Origin: Rhodococcus opacus B4
GTDB lineage: Bacteria > Actinomycetota > Actinomycetes > Mycobacteriales > Mycobacteriaceae
Reading direction: 5' to 3'
Length of the DNA: 64,000 nt
Assembly (NCBI RefSeq): GCF_000010805.1
Contig: NC_012520.1
Location: 494,193-558,192 of the forward strand
Position 1 is the stretch's first letter. The number at the start of each line of letters is the position of its first letter. Made by a program: the position numbers and the translations under genes. Under the pieces are notes generated by a model. It did no database searches, was not told where the DNA came from, and saw nothing but the letters and a program-made list of their open reading frames with translations. Positions 25,178 through 32,792 of this stretch are shown piece after piece.

Positions 25178-25525
25178 GTGGCGCGCAAGGTAGTTGTCGA
25201 ACTCGTCGACGACATCGACGGAACCGTCTTCGGTGAGGACGGGGAGAGCATCACCTTCTCCGTCAACGGGGTGGACTACGAAATTGATCTGAAAGACAAG
25301 CACGCCAGCAAGTTTCACAAGCAGATCGGATTCTTCATCGAGCACGCCACCCGGGTCGGTGACCGCACACGACGCTCCGATCGTCCCGTCGCCCCGGACG
25401 CCCCGGTGCGGCGACGCGGGAACGGCAAGGAGATCCGCGCCTGGGCGACCGAACAGGGCTATGAAATCTCCTCGCGCGGGCGCATTCCCGCCGAGGTCGA
25501 GCAGTGGTTCCAGGACGCCCACTGA
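25178..25525 (+). CDS. lsr2: Lsr2-family nucleoid-associated protein
   Basis: 115 residues. The N-terminal dimerisation domain reads VARKVVVELVDDIDGTVFGE and GVDYEIDLKDKHASKFHKQI. The C-terminal DNA-binding domain contains IRAWATEQGYEISSRGRIP with the minor-groove RGR motif at 100-102. Lsr2 is the H-NS-like silencer of AT-rich DNA in Actinobacteria. Accessory copies occur on plasmids and phages, where they hide the element or interfere with the host copy. A GTG start with GGGGAA upstream was chosen to match the family N-terminus. Confidence 0.93.
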   Translation: MARKVVVELVDDIDGTVFGEDGESITFSVNGVDYEIDLKDKHASKFHKQIGFFIEHATRVGDRTRRSDRPVAPDAPVRRRGNGKEIRAWATEQGYEISSRGRIPAEVEQWFQDAH

Positions 25526-25541
25526 ACGCGAAGGAGCGTTG

Positions 25542-25871
25542 ATGCGATCGCTGCGCAATCCCTGGTACCGGGCCTCGGTGCGCCGAGCGGCGAGCGAGCA
25601 TTGGCTGACCACCGGCAGCCGGGGTTTACGTGGCATGACCGGTGAGCCGGTGGAACTCAGCGACACCGAGGCGGCCACCGTCCTCGCCGCCGTGGTCGAA
25701 ACCACCGGCGGCCGGTGGCCGGCCCACCCCTCACGCATCGCCCGTACGCTCCGCCGGCTCGGCATCGACGGCAACACCGAGCAGATGGCCGCCGCCATCA
25801 CCGCTCTGGTACGCGACCCGGACTGGCCCCACCGCGCCCGCGAGATCACGTCCAGCGCCTCGGACTGGTAA
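25542..25871 (+). CDS. Hypothetical protein beside Lsr2
   Basis: 109 residues from an ATG with AAGGAG six bases upstream, 16 bases after lsr2 and probably co-transcribed with it. A basic N-terminus (LRNPWYRASVRRAASEHWL) is followed by a helical region (TEAATVLAAVVETTGG, RIARTLRRLGIDGNTEQMAA). No family recognised. Confidence 0.7.
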   Translation: MRSLRNPWYRASVRRAASEHWLTTGSRGLRGMTGEPVELSDTEAATVLAAVVETTGGRWPAHPSRIARTLRRLGIDGNTEQMAAAITALVRDPDWPHRAREITSSASDW

Positions 25872-25885
25872 GCCGGATTGGCTCA

Positions 25886-25911
25886 TTCACCTGGGGAGAT
25901 GACACGTCCCC
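25886..25911 (+). repeat. Dispersed 3'-end motif, copy 6
   Basis: TTCACCTGGGGAG then ATGACACGTCCCC, 14 bases after the stop at 25871. Confidence 0.8.
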
Positions 25912-25968
25912 ATCGTGGCGGGGCTGAGGGGATCCATTGCATCTCCTCCGTCCCCAATAGCTCTCTAG

Positions 25969-26505
25969 TCAGGCGTTCTCGTTCGGCTTGTTCGTCACTT
26001 CGCTCACTGCACTCTTGAGCCACCATCGGAGCTTCCGGCTTCCGACCAATCGCGCGCCATCTCCGAACCGGCGTGGTTCCTGCGACGTGAACGGAACCGG
26101 ATTGCCCTCGACCACGGGCTCTTGCGTCGTACGGTGTTCCAGTCCGTAGATCGCATCCAGGATCTCACGGTCATATCCCAGCTCTACCAGATCATCTTCG
26201 GAGATCTCATGGTGATGGAGCGGATCGGGTGCACCATCAGTTCCTGCTCGGCGATTGAGCTCCTCGTAGAGCCTGACCAGCTCGCCAGCGGCCTCTCCCA
26301 CCTCGGAATGTCCGCGCAGACGTTCGATAAGGAAGGGCAGTACAGGGATGAGAGCTCTTCCTTCTGCGCGGTCGATCCACTCATCTTCCCAACCGAGGGT
26401 TCCATCGGGGCCTGTCTGTGGCTCCCCGAAGAGCTGACGTGCTCCATCGACCGTATATCCCTGGTCGTACAGTTCTTGGGCAGTGATCCACGACTGCTCG
26501 GGCAT
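25969..26505 (-). CDS. Hypothetical protein
   Basis: 178 residues from the ATG at 26505 with AGGAGTGAA directly upstream. It is acidic and helical (ITAQELYDQGYTVDGARQLF, LVRLYEELNRRAG, EDDLVELGYDREILDAIYGL). The C-terminal 40 residues are basic and may be separate. The first segment looks like a small helix-turn-helix, but I cannot assign a family. Confidence 0.7.
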   Translation of the reverse strand: MPEQSWITAQELYDQGYTVDGARQLFGEPQTGPDGTLGWEDEWIDRAEGRALIPVLPFLIERLRGHSEVGEAAGELVRLYEELNRRAGTDGAPDPLHHHEISEDDLVELGYDREILDAIYGLEHRTTQEPVVEGNPVPFTSQEPRRFGDGARLVGSRKLRWWLKSAVSEVTNKPNENA

Positions 26506-26525
26506 TTCACTCCTGTTCACTCTTG

Positions 26526-26735
26526 TTACGAGCGTCTCAGTTGGACAGTTGCGCGGTGCTTGGCGCGAAGACAGTGAATCCGCTGGGTGACGGTTTCTCC
26601 AAGGACCCCCGCACGCGCTCGGGCATGTCGCTCAGCCGGCCCCACCAGTGTGACCCGAAACTCCTTCCCGACGCGTTCAGCCTGGGCCTGGCATAACAAG
26701 CAGATCAGCGTGCAGGCCTGCCCCTTTCCTCGCAT
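26526..26735 (-). CDS. Small Cys-containing protein coupled to the PLD-like gene
   Basis: 69 residues. The ATG overlaps the stop of the PLD-like gene as TGATG, so translation is probably coupled. The start MRGKGQACTLICLLCQAQAE has three Cys spaced C-x4-C-x2-C, and another Cys lies in TQRIHCLRAKH. A metal-binding role is possible; the family is unknown. Confidence 0.6.
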   Translation of the reverse strand: MRGKGQACTLICLLCQAQAERVGKEFRVTLVGPAERHARARAGVLGETVTQRIHCLRAKHRATVQLRRS

Positions 26736-27682
26736 CAGAGGTTCCAGAGTCGGAGTAGCGCGGCACGCAGGCTGGCGGAGATGATCCGGTGATCGGTGGT
26801 CAGCCGGGGATTGGGGTGTCCGAGGTCGGCGAGCTGTTGTTCGGCGTCCGCAACCGAGACCGGCTGCAGATCCGCTCGGACGAGCAGGAGATGGCCAAAG
26901 GCTCTGTGGGTGTGAGGGATCGCGATGGCGTCTGAGTCCACGACCGCCGGGGGGTAGATCCATTCGTTGTCGGTGACGAAGATGAGGACATCGCCACGCT
27001 CGAGGCGGGCACGTCGGTCGCCTGGGCGGAACCATTCGAGCTGATAGGTCGCTGCCGGCCCCGCGGTGGTGGTGTGATGCCGGCGCGCCTGGGTGTCCCA
27101 GGTCTGTTGCTCTGTGGCGCTGGGTTCGTACTCGACGATGTGACGCACGAACATCCGGGTCACCCGTGCAGGAAGGAAATCCAGTTCGGCGCGCACCCGG
27201 CCACCGACCCCGGGGATCGGCACCGACCGACCGATCTGCCATTCGGTGGTGGCGTTGTCGAGAAACACCCGATCGACCTCGGTGATCTCCTCAATACCCT
27301 CGATGAACGCGCGGACGCCGGCAACGACCTCCGGATCGTCGGTGATGACCACGGCCTCATCGGCGATCGTCGAGCTGTGGGAGGCATTCGCGGACCCGAT
27401 GACCGCCCGCCGACTGGTGGCGATCACGTTGGCGTGCAGGTTCGGTGACGACAGGACCCGGACACCGGCCTCGACGTAGTAGGCAAGCGCAATCGGCGAG
27501 GTCACATGCGCGCGCACCGCCGCCCGGGAGGCATTCACCACGAGGAGATCGCCGGCCCGCAGCGGCAGCAGAGCGGGTGCGTCCTCGCCGAGGTAGGCGA
27601 TCGCGGCGCGCCGCGGCCCTCTCACTCGGATGGCGCGGGTGATGTGCGGCCAGGGACTCGGCCCATGAAATGTCGTCCCCAT
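26735..27682 (-). CDS. Phospholipase D-like protein
   Basis: 315 residues from the ATG at 27682; an upstream start at 27772 is possible. One PLD-type motif is visible, LHANVIATSRRAVIGSANAS, matching the H-x-K-x-x-x-x-D...G-S-x-N core, with Asn in place of the usual Lys. Because the Lys is replaced and a second HKD motif is not obvious, phosphodiesterase activity is doubtful. The C-terminal half (RLERGDVLIFVTDNEWIYPP, AFGHLLLVRADLQPVSVADA) is unassigned. PLD-like proteins of this kind occur near DNA-metabolism and defence genes. Confidence 0.75.
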   Translation of the reverse strand: MGTTFHGPSPWPHITRAIRVRGPRRAAIAYLGEDAPALLPLRAGDLLVVNASRAAVRAHVTSPIALAYYVEAGVRVLSSPNLHANVIATSRRAVIGSANASHSSTIADEAVVITDDPEVVAGVRAFIEGIEEITEVDRVFLDNATTEWQIGRSVPIPGVGGRVRAELDFLPARVTRMFVRHIVEYEPSATEQQTWDTQARRHHTTTAGPAATYQLEWFRPGDRRARLERGDVLIFVTDNEWIYPPAVVDSDAIAIPHTHRAFGHLLLVRADLQPVSVADAEQQLADLGHPNPRLTTDHRIISASLRAALLRLWNL

Positions 27683-27797
27683 AACGTCGAACGGTAGCGC
27701 GGGCGTGATGCGCTGTACCCCTATTGGCTCGGGTCCCGGTGCGTACGGTTCACCCCATGCGGCCAATTGCACCGCCGGTCTCCGCGAAAAGTGGTGA

Positions 27798-27822
27798 TGA
27801 ACTGCGGATATGACACGTCCCC
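27798..27822 (+). repeat. Dispersed 3'-end motif, copy 7
   Basis: TGAACTGCGGAT then ATGACACGTCCCC. Exceptional: it lies between two leftward genes and is oriented rightwards. Confidence 0.75.
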
Positions 27823-27854
27823 ATCTCTTCTGGGCGACGACGACGCGTGCCGCC

Positions 27855-28305
27855 TTACAGTAGCGGCGGCGGTTCGTCGCCGTGGACGAGCTTCCACCAC
27901 AGGGTCGCGCGCTGACGAGGGATCGGGTCGACGATGATCAAGTCGGCCCGATCGGCGGCGGCGAGCATGTAGGGGCGGCGGCGCTCGCGCCATTGCGGCG
28001 ACATCCTCGAGACCGTCGATACTCATCGGACTGTCGAGGGTCTCGCACGCCAGTCGAAGCCACGGGACGAGATGGCGTTCGGCTTCCCGGCTGATTCCGT
28101 CACCCGCGAGGGCGTTCTCGACGAGAAGACTTGTCAGATCGCGGCGGATCCGCCACCGAAGTTCAGCTTGATCGACAATGCAGGACCGCTCAGGGCCCGA
28201 TCGTGGCCGGGGGCGGTGCGGAGCCGTCGGGTAGTCGCCCTGCGGGTTATAACATCTCGGTCCGTTGGTGTTGATCAAGGGTGCGGGCATGGGTGCAGAC
28301 GTCAC
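27855..28305 (-). pseudogene. Hypothetical protein gene with a frameshift
   Basis: The upstream part reads VDQAELRWRIRRDLTSLLVE and HLVPWLRLACETLDSPMSID in one frame. From about 27985 the sensible text is in the next frame (RRRPYMLAAADRADLIIVDP, then TLWWKLVHGDEPPPLL) up to the TAA at 27855. The junction offers a second ATG behind CTCGAGG, so a separate 49-residue gene is an alternative. The first start must lie inside the upstream gene, or a rare codon is used. Confidence 0.55.
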
Positions 28306-28660
28306 ACAGTTCGGTGAGCGCGGGCAACGACGGCCGCCGGTGGGTGGCGAGTTGGGCGAGCATCTCGGCGCCGAGGTCTTCGGCGCGGGCGAAGACTTCG
28401 AGCCCGTGCCGGTAGCGCATGACCGCGGCGTTCTCCCAGTGGCCGGCGAGTGTGCGCTCGCGGCGGGGGAGCCCAGCGACAGCTGCGAAGAATCGTTCCT
28501 CGGCTACGAGTGCTCTGTTCCGCAACTCGGTGGCTGCGGCATCGCAGCGGTCGGGGGTGATGCCGTGCAGCGGAATCAGCGCTTCCCGGAACTCGTACGC
28601 AGCGTTGGCGAGGTTTTCGAGATCGACGGGGGTGGGCGCGCGTGCGCCTGGTGAGTCCAA
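28247..28660 (-). CDS. Hypothetical helical protein
   Basis: 137 residues from a TTG at 28660. It is almost all helix (DLENLANAAYEFREALIPLH, ERFFAAVAGLPRRERTLAGH, HGLEVFARAEDLGAEMLAQL). Its 3' end overlaps the possible start of the next leftward gene. No family recognised. The start is weakly supported. Confidence 0.65.
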   Translation of the reverse strand: MDSPGARAPTPVDLENLANAAYEFREALIPLHGITPDRCDAAATELRNRALVAEERFFAAVAGLPRRERTLAGHWENAAVMRYRHGLEVFARAEDLGAEMLAQLATHRRPSLPALTELCDVCTHARTLDQHQRTEML

Positions 28661-28725
28661 GCGCCATGCCGGGAAGCTTAACCGGACCGGTAGGGCGGCG
28701 ATTGTGATGGCGGCCGACCGCGGAC

Positions 28726-28818
28726 ATGCTTGCCTTGCCGTTCGAGAAACTCGCCACCGCCTGGCACCGGATGGTCATCAGCGCCGGCGGTGGGTGGTGG
28801 TGCCGAATCCGCACCTGA
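28726..28818 (+). CDS. Possible small protein, 30 residues
   Basis: ATG to TGA encoding MLALPFEKLATAWHRMVISA and a Gly/Trp-rich end. There is no clear ribosome binding site. It is listed because the dispersed motif starts nine bases after its stop, the usual position of that motif relative to genes. Confidence 0.25.
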   Translation: MLALPFEKLATAWHRMVISAGGGWWCRIRT

Positions 28819-28826
28819 ATTGCTCT

Positions 28827-28852
28827 TTGACCAGCCGAAATGACACGTCCCC
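28827..28852 (+). repeat. Dispersed 3'-end motif, copy 8
   Basis: TTGACCAGCCGAA then ATGACACGTCCCC. It follows only the doubtful small frame at 28726. Confidence 0.8.
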
Positions 28853-29098
28853 TGTCGCGGGATTCGGTGCGCTGGTAGTGTTGTCGCCGCGCTCCCACCC
28901 GGGAGATTCCTGAAGTCTGTCGTGGTCGGCTTCAGAAGTGGCAATGAGCTTGTGGCACAACTATATCCAAGTGCCGCAGCCATCCCCGGGGGGATCACCG
29001 TCTCGATTCTGCCCCACGGCGTCGTCCTCGATTTTGAGGGGCAGCGGCGACCAGCTGTCTCTGGCAGGGGATCGAATCGAGACGGATGGAGGAACCGC

Positions 29099-29266
29099 AT
29101 GAGCGAGCAGCGTGGACGCGACTTCAAGGTCGCCCCCTTCGGAGGTCGCGCAGATCGGCCAGCGGAGGAAGCGGCGCCCGCAGACCGTGGTCCAGCTCCC
29201 AGCTGGCCGGCCGGGTCAGGCCGTCGTGGGAATGGCGATCTCGGCTCTGCCGTCGATGGCCGATAG
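29099..29266 (+). CDS. Small hypothetical protein
   Basis: 55 residues. The ATG is preceded by GGATGGAGGAACCGC, a very good ribosome binding site. The product is Pro/Ala/Gly-rich and charged (MSEQRGRDFKVAPFGGRADR), probably disordered. An in-frame extension to 28922 exists but lacks a start signal. The 3' end overlaps the convergent gene by about 50 bases. Confidence 0.5.
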   Translation: MSEQRGRDFKVAPFGGRADRPAEEAAPADRGPAPSWPAGSGRRGNGDLGSAVDGR

Positions 29267-29716
29267 TAGGTAGTGCGGGCAGGTGGCCACCTGCCGAGGT
29301 ACGGGAATCGCCCGGCGGTCGGTGTCGAGGTAGAGGCGGTATGCGAGTTGCCCGCGTCGATGGACGCCGGTGTCCGGGTCGACGGCGCCGAGGAAGTACC
29401 CGTGAGCGTTGTCGACGGTCGAGAAGATCGCCCGCGCCCACTCGGCGGGCTCGGTGGGCGGCAGATACCGCGGCACGCTCGTCTGCGCGTCGACGATGTG
29501 CACGATGACCGTGACGGCGAACCCGGTCGCCGCGGGAAACCACTCCTCGGCCGCAATGTCGAACGGCGCGACGGACGTGTGAATCTGCAGCTCGATGTCC
29601 GTTCCGGTGCGCGCCGCCGCTGTGATGATGTGGGGATCCGCCGAAGCATCCTGTACGGCCAGGTTCGGCAGCGTCTGGTGGCCGTCGGCGCGGATGCTGC
29701 CTGGATCAGCGGACAT
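29216..29716 (-). CDS. Hypothetical protein
   Basis: 166 residues from the ATG at 29716. It is mixed alpha/beta with a strand-rich centre (TDIELQIHTSVAPFDIAAEE, FAVTVIVHIVDAQTS) and a C-terminus ending ISAIDGRAEIAIPTTA-like strands. No signal peptide is seen. Family not recognised. Confidence 0.65.
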   Translation of the reverse strand: MSADPGSIRADGHQTLPNLAVQDASADPHIITAAARTGTDIELQIHTSVAPFDIAAEEWFPAATGFAVTVIVHIVDAQTSVPRYLPPTEPAEWARAIFSTVDNAHGYFLGAVDPDTGVHRRGQLAYRLYLDTDRRAIPVPRQVATCPHYLLSAIDGRAEIAIPTTA

Positions 29717-29800
29717 GGGGCAAGAGTACGGGCCGCCGATACACGGCCCGCGGGGCGACGGCGATTCGTCGACCGACGACCTATCCGGCAGAATAGGGTT

Positions 29801-29826
29801 TTGACCTGCAGTGATGACAGGTCCCC
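29801..29826 (+). repeat. Dispersed 3'-end motif, copy 9
   Basis: TTGACCTGCAGTG then ATGACAGGTCCCC. Here it lies between divergent genes, 20 bases before the GTG at 29846. Confidence 0.75.
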
Positions 29827-29845
29827 TAACGGAAGGACTGGGCCG

Positions 29846-30010
29846 GTGAATGTGGGTGACCGCGTCAAGGTACATACCGACGCCACCTCGGAGTTCGTCA
29901 TTGTGAGCATCGACGGCGAGGACGCGGTGATCGAGTCCGTGCGCGACGACGTCCCCGGTAGGTTCCCCTTCCATGCCCGCCTCGATCGGTTGGTCCCGGT
30001 CGGGTCCTGA
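29846..30010 (+). CDS. Small hypothetical protein, SH3-like
   Basis: 54 residues from a GTG with GGAAGGAC upstream. The sequence VGDRVKVHTDATSEFVIVSI and EDAVIESVRDDVPGRFPFHA reads as a five-strand barrel and resembles in style the small genes at 2578 and 2988. It has motif copies on both sides. Confidence 0.6.
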   Translation: MNVGDRVKVHTDATSEFVIVSIDGEDAVIESVRDDVPGRFPFHARLDRLVPVGS

Positions 30011-30029
30011 CCCACCAAGAAATGCCATC

Positions 30030-30054
30030 TGAACGGCGGAGATGTCACGTCCCC
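30030..30054 (+). repeat. Dispersed 3'-end motif, copy 10
   Basis: TGAACGGCGGAG then ATGTCACGTCCCC, 19 bases after the stop at 30010. Confidence 0.7.
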
Positions 30055-30063
30055 TCGCGTGGG

Positions 30064-30366
30064 TTATCGCCCGCTCGTCGCGGCGATGGCGTCGGTGATC
30101 TGCCCGCGCTGCTCGGCGGTCAGGTCCCGGACCCGGGCGTCGTCGGCGATGCCGAGCATGACCATGACCCCGGCCGGCCCGATCCCGGATCCGCGCATGT
30201 ACGTGGTGAGGACGTCGGTGACGAGTAGGTTGGCGGCGATCCGGTCGCGTCGGCGGTACAGCAGCGACGTCAGTGGTATGTGGCCGGAGAGTAGGTCGTC
30301 GGTTCTCCTCTGCCGCAGGGCGTTCAGGCTGACGATCTTCTGGTCGTCAGGTTCGGGTGTCAGCAC
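30064..30366 (-). CDS. mihF: Actinobacterial integration host factor (mIHF) paralogue
   Basis: 100 residues from a GTG with GAGAGGAA upstream. It follows the mIHF plan: a helical N-terminus (VSLNALRQRRTDDLLSGHIP), then LTSLLYRRRDRIAANLLVTD and a helix-two-turn-helix core TYMRGSGIGPAGVMVMLGIA, ending RVRDLTAEQRGQITDAIA, which parallels the family's RVRGLGxNQRxxL end. The GxG of the DNA-contacting turn is present. mIHF bends DNA and supports recombination and replication. An accessory copy would, with Lsr2, give the replicon its own chromatin proteins. Confidence 0.8.
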   Translation of the reverse strand: MLTPEPDDQKIVSLNALRQRRTDDLLSGHIPLTSLLYRRRDRIAANLLVTDVLTTYMRGSGIGPAGVMVMLGIADDARVRDLTAEQRGQITDAIAATSGR

Positions 30367-30470
30367 TGGGGTTCCTCTCGTTGGCAGGCAGGAATGGCGG
30401 ATCAGGAGCAGCGGGGTGGTGTTCGCGCCGGCGGGCCTAACGTCTTCGGCTTAAGCTCCCGCGCGCGGTA

Positions 30471-31163
30471 TCAGCTGCCCAGGCGCCGCGGCCGGCGGGC
30501 GGCGAAGACCGCGACGGAGCCGACGATGGTGATCTCGACCCCCTCGAACGCGGCGGCCAGGGCCGTGTGCAGACCGTCGAGGTCGTCGTCGCGGTTGTGG
30601 AACAGCTTGATCGGCCCGTTGTAGAGGTGGTTCAGGGCGCGGCTGAGAGGAGTGTGGTGGACACCGGTGTCGAGGATGGTTGAGCCGAAGAACACCCCGT
30701 CGTCGGCCATGACCTGAGCGATGTGCCCGAACGCACGGCCCTTCTCCGCCCAGGTACCGGGCACGCAGTGCAGCACGAAGTTCGCGGCCACGGAGTCGAA
30801 CACACCGCTGTCCGTGGGAAGTGGGGCGAGGATGCTGCCGGTATGCGCGGCCGCGGCGATGCCGCGGTCGGCGAGACGTGCGGTGGTCATCTGCAACGTG
30901 TTCGGGTTGAGGTCGAGCAGCACCATCATCGGGCTCGGGGTCGGGTAGGTGGCGTTCTGGAGGTACCAGCCAGTTCCGGGGCCGACGTCGAGGTGCCGGT
31001 CACCGAGGTGGGAGTTGTAATGCGCGAGCAGGCGTTCGCGGGGGCAGCGCCAGACGAGGGTGTTGCTCCACCGCAGCACGACGGTGTCGTACACCGACAG
31101 CAGCGCCCGACTGTATGGGGCGGCGCCGGCCTTCTCCGCCTGTGTGACCGCACTTGCAGACAT
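30471..31163 (-). CDS. Class I SAM-dependent methyltransferase
   Basis: 230 residues from the ATG at 31163 behind GAGGGGGAA. SAM-binding motif I is HLDVGPGTGWYLQN; an acidic loop follows in MMVLLDLNPNTL, and post-I motifs are FDSVAANFVLHCVPG and DDGVFFGSTIL. The overall type is a small-molecule or lipid methyltransferase. The substrate cannot be told from context. Confidence 0.88.
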   Translation of the reverse strand: MSASAVTQAEKAGAAPYSRALLSVYDTVVLRWSNTLVWRCPRERLLAHYNSHLGDRHLDVGPGTGWYLQNATYPTPSPMMVLLDLNPNTLQMTTARLADRGIAAAAHTGSILAPLPTDSGVFDSVAANFVLHCVPGTWAEKGRAFGHIAQVMADDGVFFGSTILDTGVHHTPLSRALNHLYNGPIKLFHNRDDDLDGLHTALAAAFEGVEITIVGSVAVFAARRPRRLGS

Positions 31164-31554
31164 GCGTGTTCCCCCTCGGTGTTCACGTGATGGCGTTCCC
31201 CCGCCATCACCGATCGTAAACGGCGCCGATTTCATGGACTCGGTCGATTTGTCTGCCGCGAGTGCCGCGGCGTGTTCGGGAGGGTCGCCCGTCCGTGCCC
31301 ATGTTGCTCGGGCGCCGCCGCCGCCGTCATGGATGATCTTCATCTCAGTGTGTTTCGCTATGCTGGTGTGTGTTCGGCGGAAACGCCGACAGCACGCGTG
31401 GGAGCGAGTCACTGGTTTGGTCACCGGGATGCTTCTCCCGCGGTAGACCCGCCCTCGGGTCGGGTCCGAGCGTGGCAGGCCGTCAATTGGGACACTAATG
31501 CCTGCCACGCTTCGTCATATCAGGGGTGTGTTCGACGCAGCGGGAGGGGATCTG
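31164..31554. other. Intergenic region without a recognisable gene
   Basis: About 390 bases between the divergent methyltransferase and ADP-ribosyltransferase-like genes. Overlapping frames here have no consistent composition and lack ribosome binding sites. It probably holds both promoters. I see no repeat in it. Confidence 0.5.
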
Positions 31555-32430
31555 GTGGCGTACAACGTGAGCCCGGACGCGCCTCCAACCCGGTTGGATC
31601 CGGAGGCCGGCACCAGCAGCACGCCCGCATCGAAGCCCGCCGGCTATCGTTCCGCCGACACGTACAAAGACCGCGCACAGGAGCGTGATTCGGCGCGGGA
31701 ACTGGACCGGATGGTCGAGGATGCCGAATTCACCCGTGCTCGGAAAGACCTGGAGCGGGCCTTCCCCCGAGCGACAGTGCCCGAGGTCTCCGAACGTAAA
31801 CGCCGGGACTTGCCGATCCCGGATTCGATTCGCCAGCCGCTGAGTTCACGTCAGCGCAAGGTGCGCTCGGTGAATAAGCACAGGGCGCAGTCGCGGTTGC
31901 CGGCGGTCGGTTACACCGCCGTGCAGACCCTGATCGACAACCCGGACCGGTGGAACAACGTCGGCGAAGCCTTGTCGAAGGCACGCGGTGACGCCCAGCA
32001 CCTCGACGAGAAGACCCGCTCGCAGGTCCAGCGGGTGGACCGGGCAATTCAGACCGCGGAACGGTGGGGCGACCGAGGACACATCCTCTACTGTGCAGTC
32101 ACCCTCCCGCACACGGCGCCGCAGGAAGCGGTCAACCTGCCCTCGACCCTGCAACCGGGATCGCGGTTGGACTTCGACCGGCACACGATGGCCACCCACG
32201 CGGTTCATCAACTCGATCAGACACTCGGGGAACGGGATGTGGTGTTCGAGATCGAAACCGACCGCGGCATGTACTTGGGCCGATCGGACACCGTCGACGA
32301 CACCGCGCACCTGCTGCCACGGGGGATGCGATTCGAGGTGGTCTCGTCCGGTGAGGGGCGCTACCGTCGCCCGGATGGCAGCATCGGCCGGCGGATGATC
32401 GTGCAGCTGCGGGACGTCACCGAAGACTGA
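31555..32430 (+). CDS. Putative ADP-ribosyltransferase-like protein
   Basis: 291 residues from a GTG with GGGAGGGGA upstream. The first 110 residues are charged and disordered-looking. The C-terminal 160 residues have an order reminiscent of phage-type ART domains: GYTAVQTLIDNPDRW, HILYCAVTLP, FEIETDRGMYLGRSDTVDD, then AHLLPRGMRFEVVSSGEGRY, comparable with the E-x-E...LLPRGTxFxV ending of ART toxins. I do not see an unambiguous R-S-E triad, so catalysis is uncertain. It is followed by a small gene 11 bases downstream. Confidence 0.5.
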   Translation: MAYNVSPDAPPTRLDPEAGTSSTPASKPAGYRSADTYKDRAQERDSARELDRMVEDAEFTRARKDLERAFPRATVPEVSERKRRDLPIPDSIRQPLSSRQRKVRSVNKHRAQSRLPAVGYTAVQTLIDNPDRWNNVGEALSKARGDAQHLDEKTRSQVQRVDRAIQTAERWGDRGHILYCAVTLPHTAPQEAVNLPSTLQPGSRLDFDRHTMATHAVHQLDQTLGERDVVFEIETDRGMYLGRSDTVDDTAHLLPRGMRFEVVSSGEGRYRRPDGSIGRRMIVQLRDVTED

Positions 32431-32441
32431 GGAGGTTCGAG

Positions 32442-32651
32442 ATGGGACTGTTCACCGACGACAAGGGCCGCCCCGAGCTGGTCGTGCACCCGGACATCGT
32501 GCTCGGGCGTGCGACCTTTCGACCGGTCGACGACGAGCCCGAACCAGAGGAGACCCCGAAGCAACGCGGCCGCCGGGAGCTGAAGAAGCGAATGACCGAG
32601 GAGCGGCTCGCGAAACAGAAAACCGAAGGCACCAACCCCGAGAAGGGGTAA
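32442..32651 (+). CDS. Small hypothetical protein
   Basis: 69 residues from an ATG with GAGGAGG seven bases upstream and only 11 bases after the preceding stop, so co-transcribed. A short beta segment (RPELVVHPDIVLGRATFRPV) leads into a highly charged tail (RELKKRMTEERLAKQKTEG). It could be an immunity or accessory partner of the ART-like protein. Confidence 0.65.
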   Translation: MGLFTDDKGRPELVVHPDIVLGRATFRPVDDEPEPEETPKQRGRRELKKRMTEERLAKQKTEGTNPEKG

Positions 32652-32766
32652 ACGCCTCCGGCTCATCCTGTGCATCCGCAGTGTTCAAACTCTAGCCCAA
32701 TCTTGCCCACGCACTAGACAGCCGGCCTTGTTCGAGCGGCCCCCGGCACCGCGATCAGCGGATCCG

Positions 32767-32792
32767 GGGGACGTGTCATCATCCCTGGTGAA
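32767..32792 (-). repeat. Dispersed 3'-end motif, copy 11
   Basis: On the minus strand: TTCACCAGGG, ATG, ATGACACGTCCCC. It overlaps the stop codon of the YCII-domain gene. Confidence 0.8.

Noticed and set aside
28678..30048. Leftward frame of 456 codons
   Set aside because: It crosses several small genes with good start signals and a dispersed-motif copy, and its product is rich in Arg, Ser and Pro without folds.
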